Of a DNA stretch of 64,000 nucleotides, positions 17,877 to 25,883 are shown one piece after another. The position numbers and the translations under genes were made by a program. Position 1 is the first letter of the stretch; every line of letters begins with the position of its first letter. This DNA is from Tellurirhabdus rosea (GTDB taxonomy: Bacteria > Bacteroidota > Bacteroidia > Cytophagales > Spirosomataceae), in NCBI RefSeq assembly GCF_026278345.1, contig NZ_CP111085.1, positions 1,004,001 to 1,068,000 on the forward strand, given 5' to 3'. Under the pieces are notes generated by a model. That model saw only the letters and a program-made list of their open reading frames with translations. It searched no databases and was not told the DNA's origin.

Positions 17877-18203
17877 TTACTGCGGGTTCTTTTCCAGCTC
17901 GGATGCCTTCGTGATGGTAAAGCCCCGCCAGTCTTCCGAAGCTTCATAGCCGACCTGCGCTCCCAGGACGTACAGAAGGTGTTTGACATCAATAATAACG
18001 CGCACACCGTCAATAACATAGACCTGATCGGCCGGCCCCGGTTCGTCGAAGCCGAGTTGCCACGACGAGCCGCACCCGCCGCCCCGTACGCCCACCCGAA
18101 GCCCGTACGTTTCCGGAATTTTATTCGCTTTCAGCGTTTCGGTAATCTGTTTATGCGCCTCGGACGTTATCAATATCGGACGCTCCAGTCCCTCAGAAAC
18201 CAT
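17877..18203 (-). CDS. HesB/IscA-like protein with a single conserved cysteine
   Basis: A 108-aa protein of the IscA fold. The motif RVGVRGGGCGSSWQLGFDEP (~36-55) contains the first conserved Cys of A-type Fe-S carriers, and VIIDVKHLLYVLGAQVGYE (~69-87) is the family core. The C-terminal CGC/CxC motif that completes cluster binding in IscA, SufA and ErpA is absent; the tail reads GFTITKASELEKNPQ. Bacteroidota proteins of this type are common, but their ability to hold a cluster is not established. It lies 174 nt upstream of the sensor kinase on the same strand; the gap between them holds no gene. Confidence 0.82.
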   Translation of the reverse strand: MVSEGLERPILITSEAHKQITETLKANKIPETYGLRVGVRGGGCGSSWQLGFDEPGPADQVYVIDGVRVIIDVKHLLYVLGAQVGYEASEDWRGFTITKASELEKNPQ

Positions 18204-18264
18204 ATACCATTTTCATTTGCACGGCTAATTTACAAAATTTGCCCCTGTTTAATTCCTTCTGTCC

Positions 18265-18789
18265 ATGAGTGTGATTGCCGAATTGCTCAAACTGCTGATT
18301 CCCGCCGGGCTTGTCCTCTACGGCATGTACCTGACGGTCCGGGTGATGATTGACCGCGAGTTCAGACAGAAACAGGAAGAGGTACGCTCCCGCAACAGCG
18401 AAGCCATAACGCCCATCCGACTGCAGGCGTACGAGCGTATGACGCTTTTTCTGGAACGGATCAGCCCCAACAACCTGCTGCTCCGGCTGGCCAACGGGGC
18501 ACCCACCGCCCTCGACCTGCAGCAACTGCTGCTGCGCGACATCCGGGAAGAGTTCAACCACAACCTTTCGCAGCAAATCTACATGAGCCAGCCGACCTGG
18601 GACCTGATCACCTCGGCCATGAACGAAGTGATGGCGCTGATCAACCAGGCGGCCGCCGAAGTGCCCCCCGAAGCCCCGGCGATTGATCTGTCCAAACGGA
18701 TTTTCGACAAGGTCATCCAGCAGAACGCCCAGCCCGTTGGCCCGGCCCTGCGCGCCGTGAAGGAAGAAGTTCAGCAGACCTTCATGTAA
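18265..18789 (+). CDS. Conserved protein with one N-terminal membrane helix
   Basis: A 174-aa protein I do not recognise by function. An N-terminal helix (~5-27, LLKLLIPAGLVLYGMYLTVRVMI) anchors it with the rest in the cytoplasm; residues ~30-60 are highly charged (REFRQKQEEVRSRNSEAITPIRL), and ~70-170 is alpha-helical (FLERISPNNLLLRL, LRDIREEFNHNLSQQIY). Proteins with this layout occur widely in Bacteroidota as unnamed families. It is divergent from the IscA-like gene (61-nt shared promoter region) and convergent with the HMG-CoA lyase gene, with only 19 nt between the stops. Confidence 0.75.
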   Translation: MSVIAELLKLLIPAGLVLYGMYLTVRVMIDREFRQKQEEVRSRNSEAITPIRLQAYERMTLFLERISPNNLLLRLANGAPTALDLQQLLLRDIREEFNHNLSQQIYMSQPTWDLITSAMNEVMALINQAAAEVPPEAPAIDLSKRIFDKVIQQNAQPVGPALRAVKEEVQQTFM

Positions 18790-18808
18790 CCACCGCCGGA
18801 AAGCCGTC

Positions 18809-19651
18809 TTACAGGATTTCGGAAGCCAGCCGTTCGCCTTCGGCCAGGGCGGCTTTGTTGAGGTTCATGTCCGCGCCTTCCTGCTCCAGCACGGCAATCA
18901 TTTCCTCGGTCGCCAGGTTTCCAGTCAGATCGTCTTTGGCCATCGGGCAGCCGCCGAAGCCTTTCAGCGCACCGTCCATGCGGCGGACGCCCGCCCGCCA
19001 GGCCGCCCGGACTTTCTCGGCCGTTTCGCCGGGACGGGCGTGCAGGTGCGCCCCGAACTCAACCTCCGGATAGCGGCTAATCAGGTGCCGGAACAGCGAT
19101 TCGATGCCCTCCGGCGTCGACGACCCCACCGTGTCGGAAGGCGCGATGATGCGGACGCCCAAATCGATCAGCCGTTCGGAGAACTGTCCGACAATCTCCG
19201 GGCTGTACGGGTCGCCGTACGGATTGCCGAAGCCCATCGACAGGTACACCACCAGTTCCCTGCCCGCTTCCCGACAAAGTCTGTTTATGGTTTCCACCTC
19301 CGCAAACGCCTGCCCGATGGTCTTATTCGTGTTACGCAACTGGAAAGTTTCGGAAACGGAGAGCGGAAAGCCCAGGTAGCGGATGGCTTCGTGGCGCACG
19401 GCATCCTCGGCTCCGCGCCCGTTGGCTACAATGGCCAGCAGTTGGGTGCGGGTGTCCGTTAAATCCAGTCCGGCCAGCACGTCGGCCGTGTCGCGCATCT
19501 GCGGGATGGCCTTCGGCGAAACAAACGAGCCGAAGTCCAGCGTGTCGAAGCCCACTTTCAGCAGGGTATTGAGATAACGGATTTTCTCCCCGGTCGGAAT
19601 AAAGTGCGGCAGGCCCTGCATGGCGTCGCGCGGGCATTCAATGAGTTTCAT
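18809..19651 (-). CDS. Hydroxymethylglutaryl-CoA lyase
   Basis: A 280-aa TIM-barrel lyase splitting HMG-CoA to acetyl-CoA and acetoacetate in leucine and ketone-body breakdown. The start IECPRDAMQGLPHFIPTGEK is the HMGL-like metal-site opening (D-A/x-Q), FGSFVSPKAIPQMRD (~41-55) is the conserved substrate loop, VVYLSMGFGNPYGDPY follows, FGAHLHARPG (~197-206) contains the metal-binding HxH, and GGCPMAKDDLTGNL (~232-245) carries the catalytic cysteine of HMG-CoA lyases. The length is slightly below the usual ~300. Confidence 0.9.
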   Translation of the reverse strand: MKLIECPRDAMQGLPHFIPTGEKIRYLNTLLKVGFDTLDFGSFVSPKAIPQMRDTADVLAGLDLTDTRTQLLAIVANGRGAEDAVRHEAIRYLGFPLSVSETFQLRNTNKTIGQAFAEVETINRLCREAGRELVVYLSMGFGNPYGDPYSPEIVGQFSERLIDLGVRIIAPSDTVGSSTPEGIESLFRHLISRYPEVEFGAHLHARPGETAEKVRAAWRAGVRRMDGALKGFGGCPMAKDDLTGNLATEEMIAVLEQEGADMNLNKAALAEGERLASEIL

Positions 19652-19731
19652 GGGAAAAACGGAGTGTGGTTGGGCGCCCTGTACGGCAATATCACCTCAA
19701 TAAATTAAGAATCAAAAATAGGACAAAGCCG

Positions 19732-19739
19732 TACCTTTG
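19732..19739 (+). promoter_or_regulatory. Probable -7 promoter box of mutS2
   Basis: TACCTTTG matches the Bacteroidota -7 consensus TAnnTTTG exactly and lies ~110 nt upstream of the mutS2 start. No good TTTG is seen at the expected -33 distance, so this is a partial match only. Confidence 0.45.
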
Positions 19740-19849
19740 CGGCCTGATTTGGCCTTTCGTTTCTTTTAACGCATAAAGAACCGGCTTTTGTCCAAAAACG
19801 TTATTCATTACGGCAGCAACGTCAACCCTGCCTTTGCTATACTGACTAA

Positions 19850-22261
19850 ATGCTTTATCCTGAGTCATTCGAACAGAAACTAGGTTTCGATAAAATACGC
19901 GAACTGTTGCGGCAGGCCTGCCTGAGCCCGCTGGGACAGACGTACGTGGAAAAAATCCGGTTTTCGGAGAATTTCCAGCTCATTGAAAAAATGCTGCGGC
20001 AGACGGCGGAGTTCAAAACCATCGTGCAGTACGAAACGGACTTCCCGTCGACCAACTACCTCGACATCCGCCCGCAACTCGAAAAAGCCCGCATCGAGGG
20101 TTTTATGCTGACGGAAGAGGAGTTTTTTGACCTCAAACTCACCCTGCGGACCATCCAGCAGTGCCTGCGCTTTCTGGACGACGACCGGCGGCAGTCGTAC
20201 CCGTATCTGGCCGAGCAGGCGGGCATTATTTCGGTCGATAAAAAACTGACCGATGCCATCGAGCGCGTCATCGACGACCGGGGCAAGGTCCGCGACTCCG
20301 CCTCCCCCACGCTGGCCGACCTGCGCCGCCGCATTATTTCGGAACAGGCCGGACTGCGCAAAAAACTCGACGGACTGCTCCGAAACGCCAAACAGCAGGG
20401 CTGGGTGGCCGACGACGTGTCGCTGACCATCCGGAACGGGCGCATGGTGATTCCGGTGGCGGCCGAGCACAAACGGCGGCTCAAAGGCTTCATCCACGAC
20501 GAATCGGCAACGGGACAGACGGTCTTCATCGAACCCGCCGAAGTGTTCGATACCAACAACGAAATCCGCGAACTGGAGTACGAGGAACGCCGCGAAGTCC
20601 ACCGCATCCTGCGCGAACTGACGGATACGCTGCGGCCCTCTTTGCCGGACCTGCACCGCGCAACGACGTTTCTGGGCCTGATCGACTTTTTCCGGGCCAA
20701 AGCGAAACTGGCGCTGCAACTGAACGCCGAACTGCCCGCGCTGGTCAACCAGCCGATGGTCGACTGGCAGGGCGCACGCCATCCGCTGTTGCACCTTTCG
20801 TTCGAAAAACAGGGCAAAAAGGTGGTGCCGCTGACCATTCGCCTGGACTCCAAACAGCGGATTCTGCTCATTTCGGGGCCGAATGCGGGCGGGAAGTCCG
20901 TCTCGCTGAAAACCATCGGGCTGCTGCAGTACATGGTGCAGTGCGGCCTGCTGATTCCGGTCTACGAAGGCTCGACGGCGGGCATTTTCCAGAACCTGTT
21001 CATCGACATCGGCGACGAGCAATCGCTGGAGAACGACCTCAGCACCTACAGTTCGCACCTGATGAGCATGAAGTCGTTCCTGACGCTGTCGAACAAACGG
21101 ACGCTGTTTCTGATCGACGAGTTCGGGACGGGGACGGAGCCGAGTCTGGGCGGTGCCATTGCGGAAGCCATTCTGGAGCAGCTGAATGCATCAGGCGCAT
21201 ACGGCGTCATCAACACGCACTACACCAACCTGAAGATGTTTGCGGACAAAACGCCGGGGCTGGTCAACGGAGCCATGCGCTTCGACGGCGAACACCTCGA
21301 ACCCCTGTACGAGCTGGAAATCGGTCGGCCGGGGAGTTCGTTTGCCTTCGAAATTTCCACCAAAATAGGTCTGCCGAAAGCCGTTATCGAACGGGCGAAA
21401 GAGAAACTCGGCACCCAGCAGGTGAATTTCGAGAAACTGCTGAAAGAGCTGGACATCGAAAAACGGGTCTTTTCGGAGAAAAACATGGAAGTCAGCATCA
21501 ACCAGCGCAAACTGGCGCAGCAGCTGGCCGAAACGACCGCCCTCCAAACCCGCCTCGACAACGAGCAGAAGCGCATCCTGAACGACGCCAAGCAGAAAGC
21601 GAAGGCGCTGGTGGCCGAAGCGAACCAGCGGATCGAGAACACCATCCGCGAAATCAAGGAGAAAGGCGCGGAACGCGAGCAGACGAAGCAGGTCCGGCAG
21701 CAGCTGGAGAAGTTTGAGAAACAGGCGCTGAGAACCGAGGTGCTGGTCGATGAACCCAAACCGCAGGCCGAAGAGGAATATACGCTCGAATCGGGGGCCA
21801 TTACGATCGGCAGCTACGTCCGCATCAAGGGCCAGACGGCGGTGGGCGAAGTGCTCGCGCTGAAAGGCAAGGACGTTGAAATCCGGATTGGCGACCTCAA
21901 ATCGAACATCAAGCTAGCCCGACTCGAAAAAGTAAGCCGGAAAGCGTACCGCGATGCCACGGGCGAGTCCGCGAAGCCGAAAATGACGGGCATTGACCTG
22001 AACGAGAAAATGATGACGTTCAGCTTCAACCTCGACATTCGCGGCAAACGCGGCGAGGAGGCGATGGTAGAACTGGACAATTTCATGAACAACGCCATCA
22101 TGCTGGGCTATCCCGAACTGCGCATTGTGCACGGCAAAGGCGACGGGATTCTCCGCAATCTCATCCGCCAGCAGCTGCGCACGTTCCCGCAGGTGGCGGG
22201 CATGCACGACGAACATGCCGACCGGGGCGGCGCGGGCGTGACGATTGTGAAAATGAAGTAA
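19850..22261 (+). CDS. mutS2: MutS2 family ATPase/Smr nuclease
   Basis: An 803-aa protein. MutS core and lever helices (~1-310), Walker A GPNAGGKSVSLKT (~343-355), Walker B LFLIDEFGTGTEP (~419-431), then a long coiled coil (~510-640, rich in K/E/Q), a KOW-like segment (~650-700), and a C-terminal Smr domain (LDIRGKRGEEAMVEL, then IVHGKGDGILRNLIRQQL) with the catalytic LDxRG and HGxGxG motifs. MutS2 resolves recombination intermediates, and in some Gram-positive bacteria also rescues collided ribosomes. The full length and both motifs suggest it is active. A convergent terminator follows. Confidence 0.96.
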   Translation: MLYPESFEQKLGFDKIRELLRQACLSPLGQTYVEKIRFSENFQLIEKMLRQTAEFKTIVQYETDFPSTNYLDIRPQLEKARIEGFMLTEEEFFDLKLTLRTIQQCLRFLDDDRRQSYPYLAEQAGIISVDKKLTDAIERVIDDRGKVRDSASPTLADLRRRIISEQAGLRKKLDGLLRNAKQQGWVADDVSLTIRNGRMVIPVAAEHKRRLKGFIHDESATGQTVFIEPAEVFDTNNEIRELEYEERREVHRILRELTDTLRPSLPDLHRATTFLGLIDFFRAKAKLALQLNAELPALVNQPMVDWQGARHPLLHLSFEKQGKKVVPLTIRLDSKQRILLISGPNAGGKSVSLKTIGLLQYMVQCGLLIPVYEGSTAGIFQNLFIDIGDEQSLENDLSTYSSHLMSMKSFLTLSNKRTLFLIDEFGTGTEPSLGGAIAEAILEQLNASGAYGVINTHYTNLKMFADKTPGLVNGAMRFDGEHLEPLYELEIGRPGSSFAFEISTKIGLPKAVIERAKEKLGTQQVNFEKLLKELDIEKRVFSEKNMEVSINQRKLAQQLAETTALQTRLDNEQKRILNDAKQKAKALVAEANQRIENTIREIKEKGAEREQTKQVRQQLEKFEKQALRTEVLVDEPKPQAEEEYTLESGAITIGSYVRIKGQTAVGEVLALKGKDVEIRIGDLKSNIKLARLEKVSRKAYRDATGESAKPKMTGIDLNEKMMTFSFNLDIRGKRGEEAMVELDNFMNNAIMLGYPELRIVHGKGDGILRNLIRQQLRTFPQVAGMHDEHADRGGAGVTIVKMK

Positions 22262-22286
22262 GGCTGCGGCCAAACGCCTTCCGGCT

Positions 22287-22330
22287 GCGAATGCCCCTTT
22301 TTCCCAATGCGGACAAAAAGGGGCGTTCGC
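22287..22330. terminator. Bidirectional terminator between mutS2 and the M64 protease gene
   Basis: Arms 22287-22302 (GCGAATGCCCCTTTTT) and 22315-22330 (AAAAAGGGGCGTTCGC) pair over 16 bp with one mismatch around a 12-nt loop. The A and T runs are inside the arms, which suits termination from both directions. It ends 2 nt before the stop codon of the convergent protease gene. Confidence 0.8.
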
Positions 22331-22332
22331 GG

Positions 22333-24150
22333 TTATTCCACCATTACCTTGCCGGTGGTCTGTCGCCCCTGTTGGGTGATCCGGTAGAAGTAAACGCCCT
22401 TTGCCAGATCGGCCAGCGGCATCGTAAGGTTGCTTTCAAAGGTCCGGGCTATTCTCAGTCTTCCGCTCAGGTCAAAGAGCTGAAACCGGACTTCGCCGGA
22501 AAGCGACGTTTCAACCGTTAACAGGTCGCGGGCCGGGTTGGGATACACTCGGATAACGCCCACGGGCAGCCGCTCTTCCAGCTGAAGCAGGGGCGACACT
22601 ACGACCGTCGTGCGGGCCGTGTCCTGACATCCGTCCGCGTTTATCCCTTCCACCACGTATTGACCCGCCTGCCGCATCCGGATGTTCGAAAGCCGGGGAC
22701 TTTCCGCCGCCGACACAAAGCCATCGGGGCCCGTCCAGGCGTAGGAAATCCCTCCCGTGGCGGTCAGCGTTACCGTTTCGCCTTCCAGGGCCGGGCCGCT
22801 GTTGGTCGCCCGGATGTCCGGTCGTGGGCTCACGTTCATCGTAATTTGGCCCGGAATCACGACGAACGCCCCGCCGACGGAGCAGGTGGCCGTGTAGGTG
22901 GTCGGTGCGGTCGGCTGCACGGCGATGGTCGGGCCGCTCTGCCCCGTTGACCAGACAACGGTTCCCTGCAGGCAACCTTCGGCGGTGAGCACCGTCTGAC
23001 TCCCGAGGCAAACCGGATTGCGGGCGGCCGCTACCCGTACCCGAAGCGTGTCCAGCGGTCGGTCCAGATTCCAGTCCCGGTTGTAAGTCAGGTACGGGCG
23101 GCCTCCCTCCATCCGGATCAGGTCCGTTGTGTCCGCCACGGTAGCCGTCAGCCGCCCGGTGCGATTGGGTATCTGAGCGGGCGAAAGCGTCACCTCGTCC
23201 GTGTTGCGGCCCACCAGCGCGCCGTCGAGGCGCCACTCCACGCGCAGCGTGTTGGGGAACGGCCTGAGCAGGTTCAGCCGGAAGGTTTCGGGCTTTCGGA
23301 CGACGACCGGGCCGCTGGTGGCAGGGTTGTAGCCTTCCACCGGATTGACCCGCTGCAGGATGCGGCGCACGGTAGCCTCCCGGCAAACCGCGCACAGCTG
23401 CTGGTCCAGCCGCTCCATCAGGCACTGCTGGCTGGTGGGTTTATACCAGCCCGTTCCGTGGCCGAAAACGCCGATATTGAACGTCTGGAGCCAGGCCTTC
23501 CAGACGACGGTCGCCGGATTGCTGTTGCGGGTCATGTTGGGCGCTTCGGCGGCAAATTGCTCACCGGCCCAATACTCATCTTTCAGAAAGCCAAACGAGT
23601 GCCCCATTTCGTGCAGGGCAATCAGGTACGCCGTGGAGTGGAGCGTGAACACGGTATGCGGTCCGCCCGAACCGCCGTACCAGGGCGAGTTGACGATAAC
23701 CACCACCTGACTGTAGGCCGGAAAGTTTTCGGCCAGAACATTCGTAAGCGCCGAATATTTTTGAACGACCACCAGCCGGTGAATATTCAGGGCACCAAAC
23801 GACGCGCCGAAATAGGTGTCCTTCGTTTCGACGGGCTGGTCCGGATAGGCGTCGGGGGCGGTGCCGGGATTGGTCGCTCCGCTTTCCTTCGAGGGCACCT
23901 GAATCGCAAAAAAATTAAAGTACTGCTGGTAATTCCGGTAAGGAGCCGACTCCAGAAAGGCGTTCATGAAGCGGCGGGCCGCCTCCGAAAAGGCGTTCAT
24001 TTCCTGGGCCGTAAACCCGTCGCCGACGATGACAATGTTGACTCGGTTCGGTAACGGCCCTGTTTTTTGCAGCGTATCAACCGGAAACCGCTGCGCCTGC
24101 GTGGCTTCCACCAGCCACAGAAAAAGCAGACTGGTAACGTAGTACTTCAT
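22333..24150 (-). CDS. Secreted M64 metallopeptidase with type IX sorting domain
   Basis: A 605-aa exported protease. Signal peptide ~1-19 (ATQAQ), then the M64 (IgA-peptidase-like) start NRVNIVIVGDGFTAQEM (~35-51). The zinc motif is HEMGHSFGFLKD with His180, Glu181, His184 and Asp191 (HExxHxxGxxxD). Two Ig/PKD-like beta domains (~385-520) follow, and the C-terminus (~530-605: VYPNPARDLLTVE, LFDLSGR, LAKGVYFYRI, KVMVE) is a Por secretion/T9SS type A sorting domain. It should be secreted through the type IX system and act outside the cell; the substrate is unknown. Its start overlaps the upstream lipoprotein stop by 4 bp. Confidence 0.93.
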   Translation of the reverse strand: MKYYVTSLLFLWLVEATQAQRFPVDTLQKTGPLPNRVNIVIVGDGFTAQEMNAFSEAARRFMNAFLESAPYRNYQQYFNFFAIQVPSKESGATNPGTAPDAYPDQPVETKDTYFGASFGALNIHRLVVVQKYSALTNVLAENFPAYSQVVVIVNSPWYGGSGGPHTVFTLHSTAYLIALHEMGHSFGFLKDEYWAGEQFAAEAPNMTRNSNPATVVWKAWLQTFNIGVFGHGTGWYKPTSQQCLMERLDQQLCAVCREATVRRILQRVNPVEGYNPATSGPVVVRKPETFRLNLLRPFPNTLRVEWRLDGALVGRNTDEVTLSPAQIPNRTGRLTATVADTTDLIRMEGGRPYLTYNRDWNLDRPLDTLRVRVAAARNPVCLGSQTVLTAEGCLQGTVVWSTGQSGPTIAVQPTAPTTYTATCSVGGAFVVIPGQITMNVSPRPDIRATNSGPALEGETVTLTATGGISYAWTGPDGFVSAAESPRLSNIRMRQAGQYVVEGINADGCQDTARTTVVVSPLLQLEERLPVGVIRVYPNPARDLLTVETSLSGEVRFQLFDLSGRLRIARTFESNLTMPLADLAKGVYFYRITQQGRQTTGKVMVE

Positions 24151-24635
24151 GGTTTTATACGAATGGAGTGGATGCGATGCGGTCCCCGGTCGGGTGTCTG
24201 GCTGAACAATTCCACCCGAGTTAGCGAACGGTCGTACTGAATACGCAGCGAAAGGTGTCCCTCCCGGGCCGAAACCGGACGCCGGTCCAGACTACCGTCC
24301 GGGTCAAAAAGTTCTACCGTACGCAGCAGGGGGTGCTCATAGGTTTCGGTCACGGGCGGCCGGCCGTCGCTGTACTGGTAGGTACACAGCAGCCGGTAAC
24401 CGCCGTGAAAGGCCGCCTGCCCGCATTCCCGGCACAGTCCTTCCGCCGCTACCGCGTTGATTATCTGCACCATTTCGGGTCCGGCGGCGCCTTCCCGCGT
24501 AATCAACAGGTCCAGAAACAGCAACTGCTGCGGGCGGTCCGGCGCAAAATTTCGCACCTGCTCCATACGGATGGTCCGCCCGGCGGTGCAGCCCGCCAGA
24601 AGCATCATCAAAACCAGCCCGCCGAATCCTTTCAT
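24147..24635 (-). CDS. Small lipoprotein coupled to the M64 protease
   Basis: A 162-aa protein I do not recognise. The signal MKGFGGLVLMMLLAGC ends in a lipobox with Cys16. The rest is a soluble domain with a possible CxxC (GLCRECGQAAF, ~91-101) and beta-rich C-terminal half. Its stop codon overlaps the protease start (ATGA), so the pair is translationally coupled. It may be a chaperone, inhibitor or surface partner for the protease, but this is inferred from position only. Confidence 0.78.
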   Translation of the reverse strand: MKGFGGLVLMMLLAGCTAGRTIRMEQVRNFAPDRPQQLLFLDLLITREGAAGPEMVQIINAVAAEGLCRECGQAAFHGGYRLLCTYQYSDGRPPVTETYEHPLLRTVELFDPDGSLDRRPVSAREGHLSLRIQYDRSLTRVELFSQTPDRGPHRIHSIRIKP

Positions 24636-24714
24636 CTTTTTTTGTCATTACGCGGCCCGCGGCGTCGAACAGCCGGGCAGTCCGGACAGTTTACAAGTAC
24701 CTAAGCTATTCATT

Positions 24715-25617
24715 ATGAGAAAAGGAAGTTGGATTGTTGTGGGCTTGTTATTAATCGGTTTAGGCGGAGCTTATTTCTGGTATCAGAAGCAGAAGAACCG
24801 GGCCGACGACGAACCGTACGGAACGGCCCTGAAACCGCGCCTCGAAATGAGTTCGTTCGAGTTTACGAACATCACCAGCGAACGGGCGGACATGACCATG
24901 AAAATGCTCATCGATAACCCGCTGCCGGTCGCTTTCAAGGCGAAGGGAGTCGATTACAAAGTCTATATCGGCGACGCGCTAGTGGCCGAGGACGCCTACC
25001 GGAAGACGATTCAGGTGGAGTCCGACGACAGCACACTGGTCCAGATGCCGGTCAAGGTGTATCTCAAAAAAATGACGGAAGTGCTGAAAACGCTGGAAAA
25101 CAAGGGCGTCGACAGCGTCGATTACCGCATTCAGTCCACCTTCGACATGGACGTGCCGATCATGGGCGAGCGGACCTTCAGCGTCAACACGAGCAAAAAA
25201 CTGCCCGTCTACTACATTCCGAAGGTCAAAATTGAAGAAATAGACCTCGGGAAGCTGGGCCTGAAGCGGACCGATCTGGCCGTGAAAGTGGACATTACCA
25301 ACAAAAATCAGTTTCCCTTCAAATTCCGGGACACCAAATACACCGTCAGCATAGACGGTGAGGTCATTGCGGAAGGCACCCAGTCCGACGACATCCGGAT
25401 TGCCAAGGACGCCGTAACCCCCGTCGTTTTTCCGGTAACGATGCGGCCCAACAAGCTGGATAACGTGGTCTGGAAAGCCCTTTTTGAAAAGAAAAACACG
25501 CCCTACGAGGTAATTCTGGACTGCAAACTCATCAGCGAAGACAACAGCTTCAAAAACAGTCCCTTCAAAACCCGGATTTCGGGGACGCTGGAAGACCTCA
25601 AAGGCGCAAAAAAATAA
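24715..25617 (+). CDS. LEA type 2 (WHy domain) membrane-anchored protein
   Basis: A 300-aa protein with an N-terminal anchor helix (~5-22) and two successive LEA_2/WHy-like domains: ~44-150 (FEFTNITSERADMTMKMLIDNPLP) and ~165-290 (VKIEEIDLGKLGLKRTDLAVKV, then ITNKNQFPFKFRD). Both show the typical pattern of an N-P or N-x-F motif after a hydrophobic strand. LEA14-like proteins are linked to desiccation and stress tolerance and are beta-sandwich proteins; the bacterial role is uncertain. The ATG at 24715 is used, because upstream in-frame codons overlap the divergent lipoprotein gene and would not give a signal. Confidence 0.85.
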   Translation: MRKGSWIVVGLLLIGLGGAYFWYQKQKNRADDEPYGTALKPRLEMSSFEFTNITSERADMTMKMLIDNPLPVAFKAKGVDYKVYIGDALVAEDAYRKTIQVESDDSTLVQMPVKVYLKKMTEVLKTLENKGVDSVDYRIQSTFDMDVPIMGERTFSVNTSKKLPVYYIPKVKIEEIDLGKLGLKRTDLAVKVDITNKNQFPFKFRDTKYTVSIDGEVIAEGTQSDDIRIAKDAVTPVVFPVTMRPNKLDNVVWKALFEKKNTPYEVILDCKLISEDNSFKNSPFKTRISGTLEDLKGAKK

Positions 25618-25625
25618 GACCGCTT

Positions 25626-25790
25626 ATGTTTTCCCATTCCGACTGGGCCCTTCTGGCCGCCCAATTGCTTAGCCTGGCCCTTACCGTCCTGCTCGTTTAC
25701 GGACTTTTCCTCCTGATCCGGGTGCTGCGCAAAGCAGACCGCGTACTGGACGAAGTGTCGGATTACGTCCGGAACCGCAAGGGCCTCTGA
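25626..25790 (+). CDS. Small membrane protein, 54 aa
   Basis: An ORF of 54 codons starting with ATG 8 nt after the LEA-2 stop. It has one long hydrophobic helix (~8-33, LLAAQLLSLALTVLLVYGLF) followed by a charged tail RVLRKADRVLDEVSDYVRNRKGL. The base composition and codon use match the neighbours and the spacing suggests an operon with the LEA-2 gene. The function is unknown; the layout resembles small DUF948-like anchors. Confidence 0.7.
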   Translation: MFSHSDWALLAAQLLSLALTVLLVYGLFLLIRVLRKADRVLDEVSDYVRNRKGL

Positions 25791-25832
25791 GCACTTAAAT
25801 TCGGGCACATTGGTAAAAAAAGTGTTTCTTTA

Positions 25833-25878
25833 CTCGTTATTTCCAAAACCAGCCTCCTCGGCCTGACCGAATAACGAG
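25833..25878 (+). promoter_or_regulatory. Leader hairpin before yfhO
   Basis: Perfect 9-bp arms CTCGTTATT (25833-25841) and AATAACGAG (25870-25878) enclose a GC-rich 28-nt loop and end 5 nt before the ATG of the YfhO gene. In the mRNA this would place a stem directly at the ribosome-binding region. Confidence 0.45.
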
Positions 25879-25883
25879 CTTTT

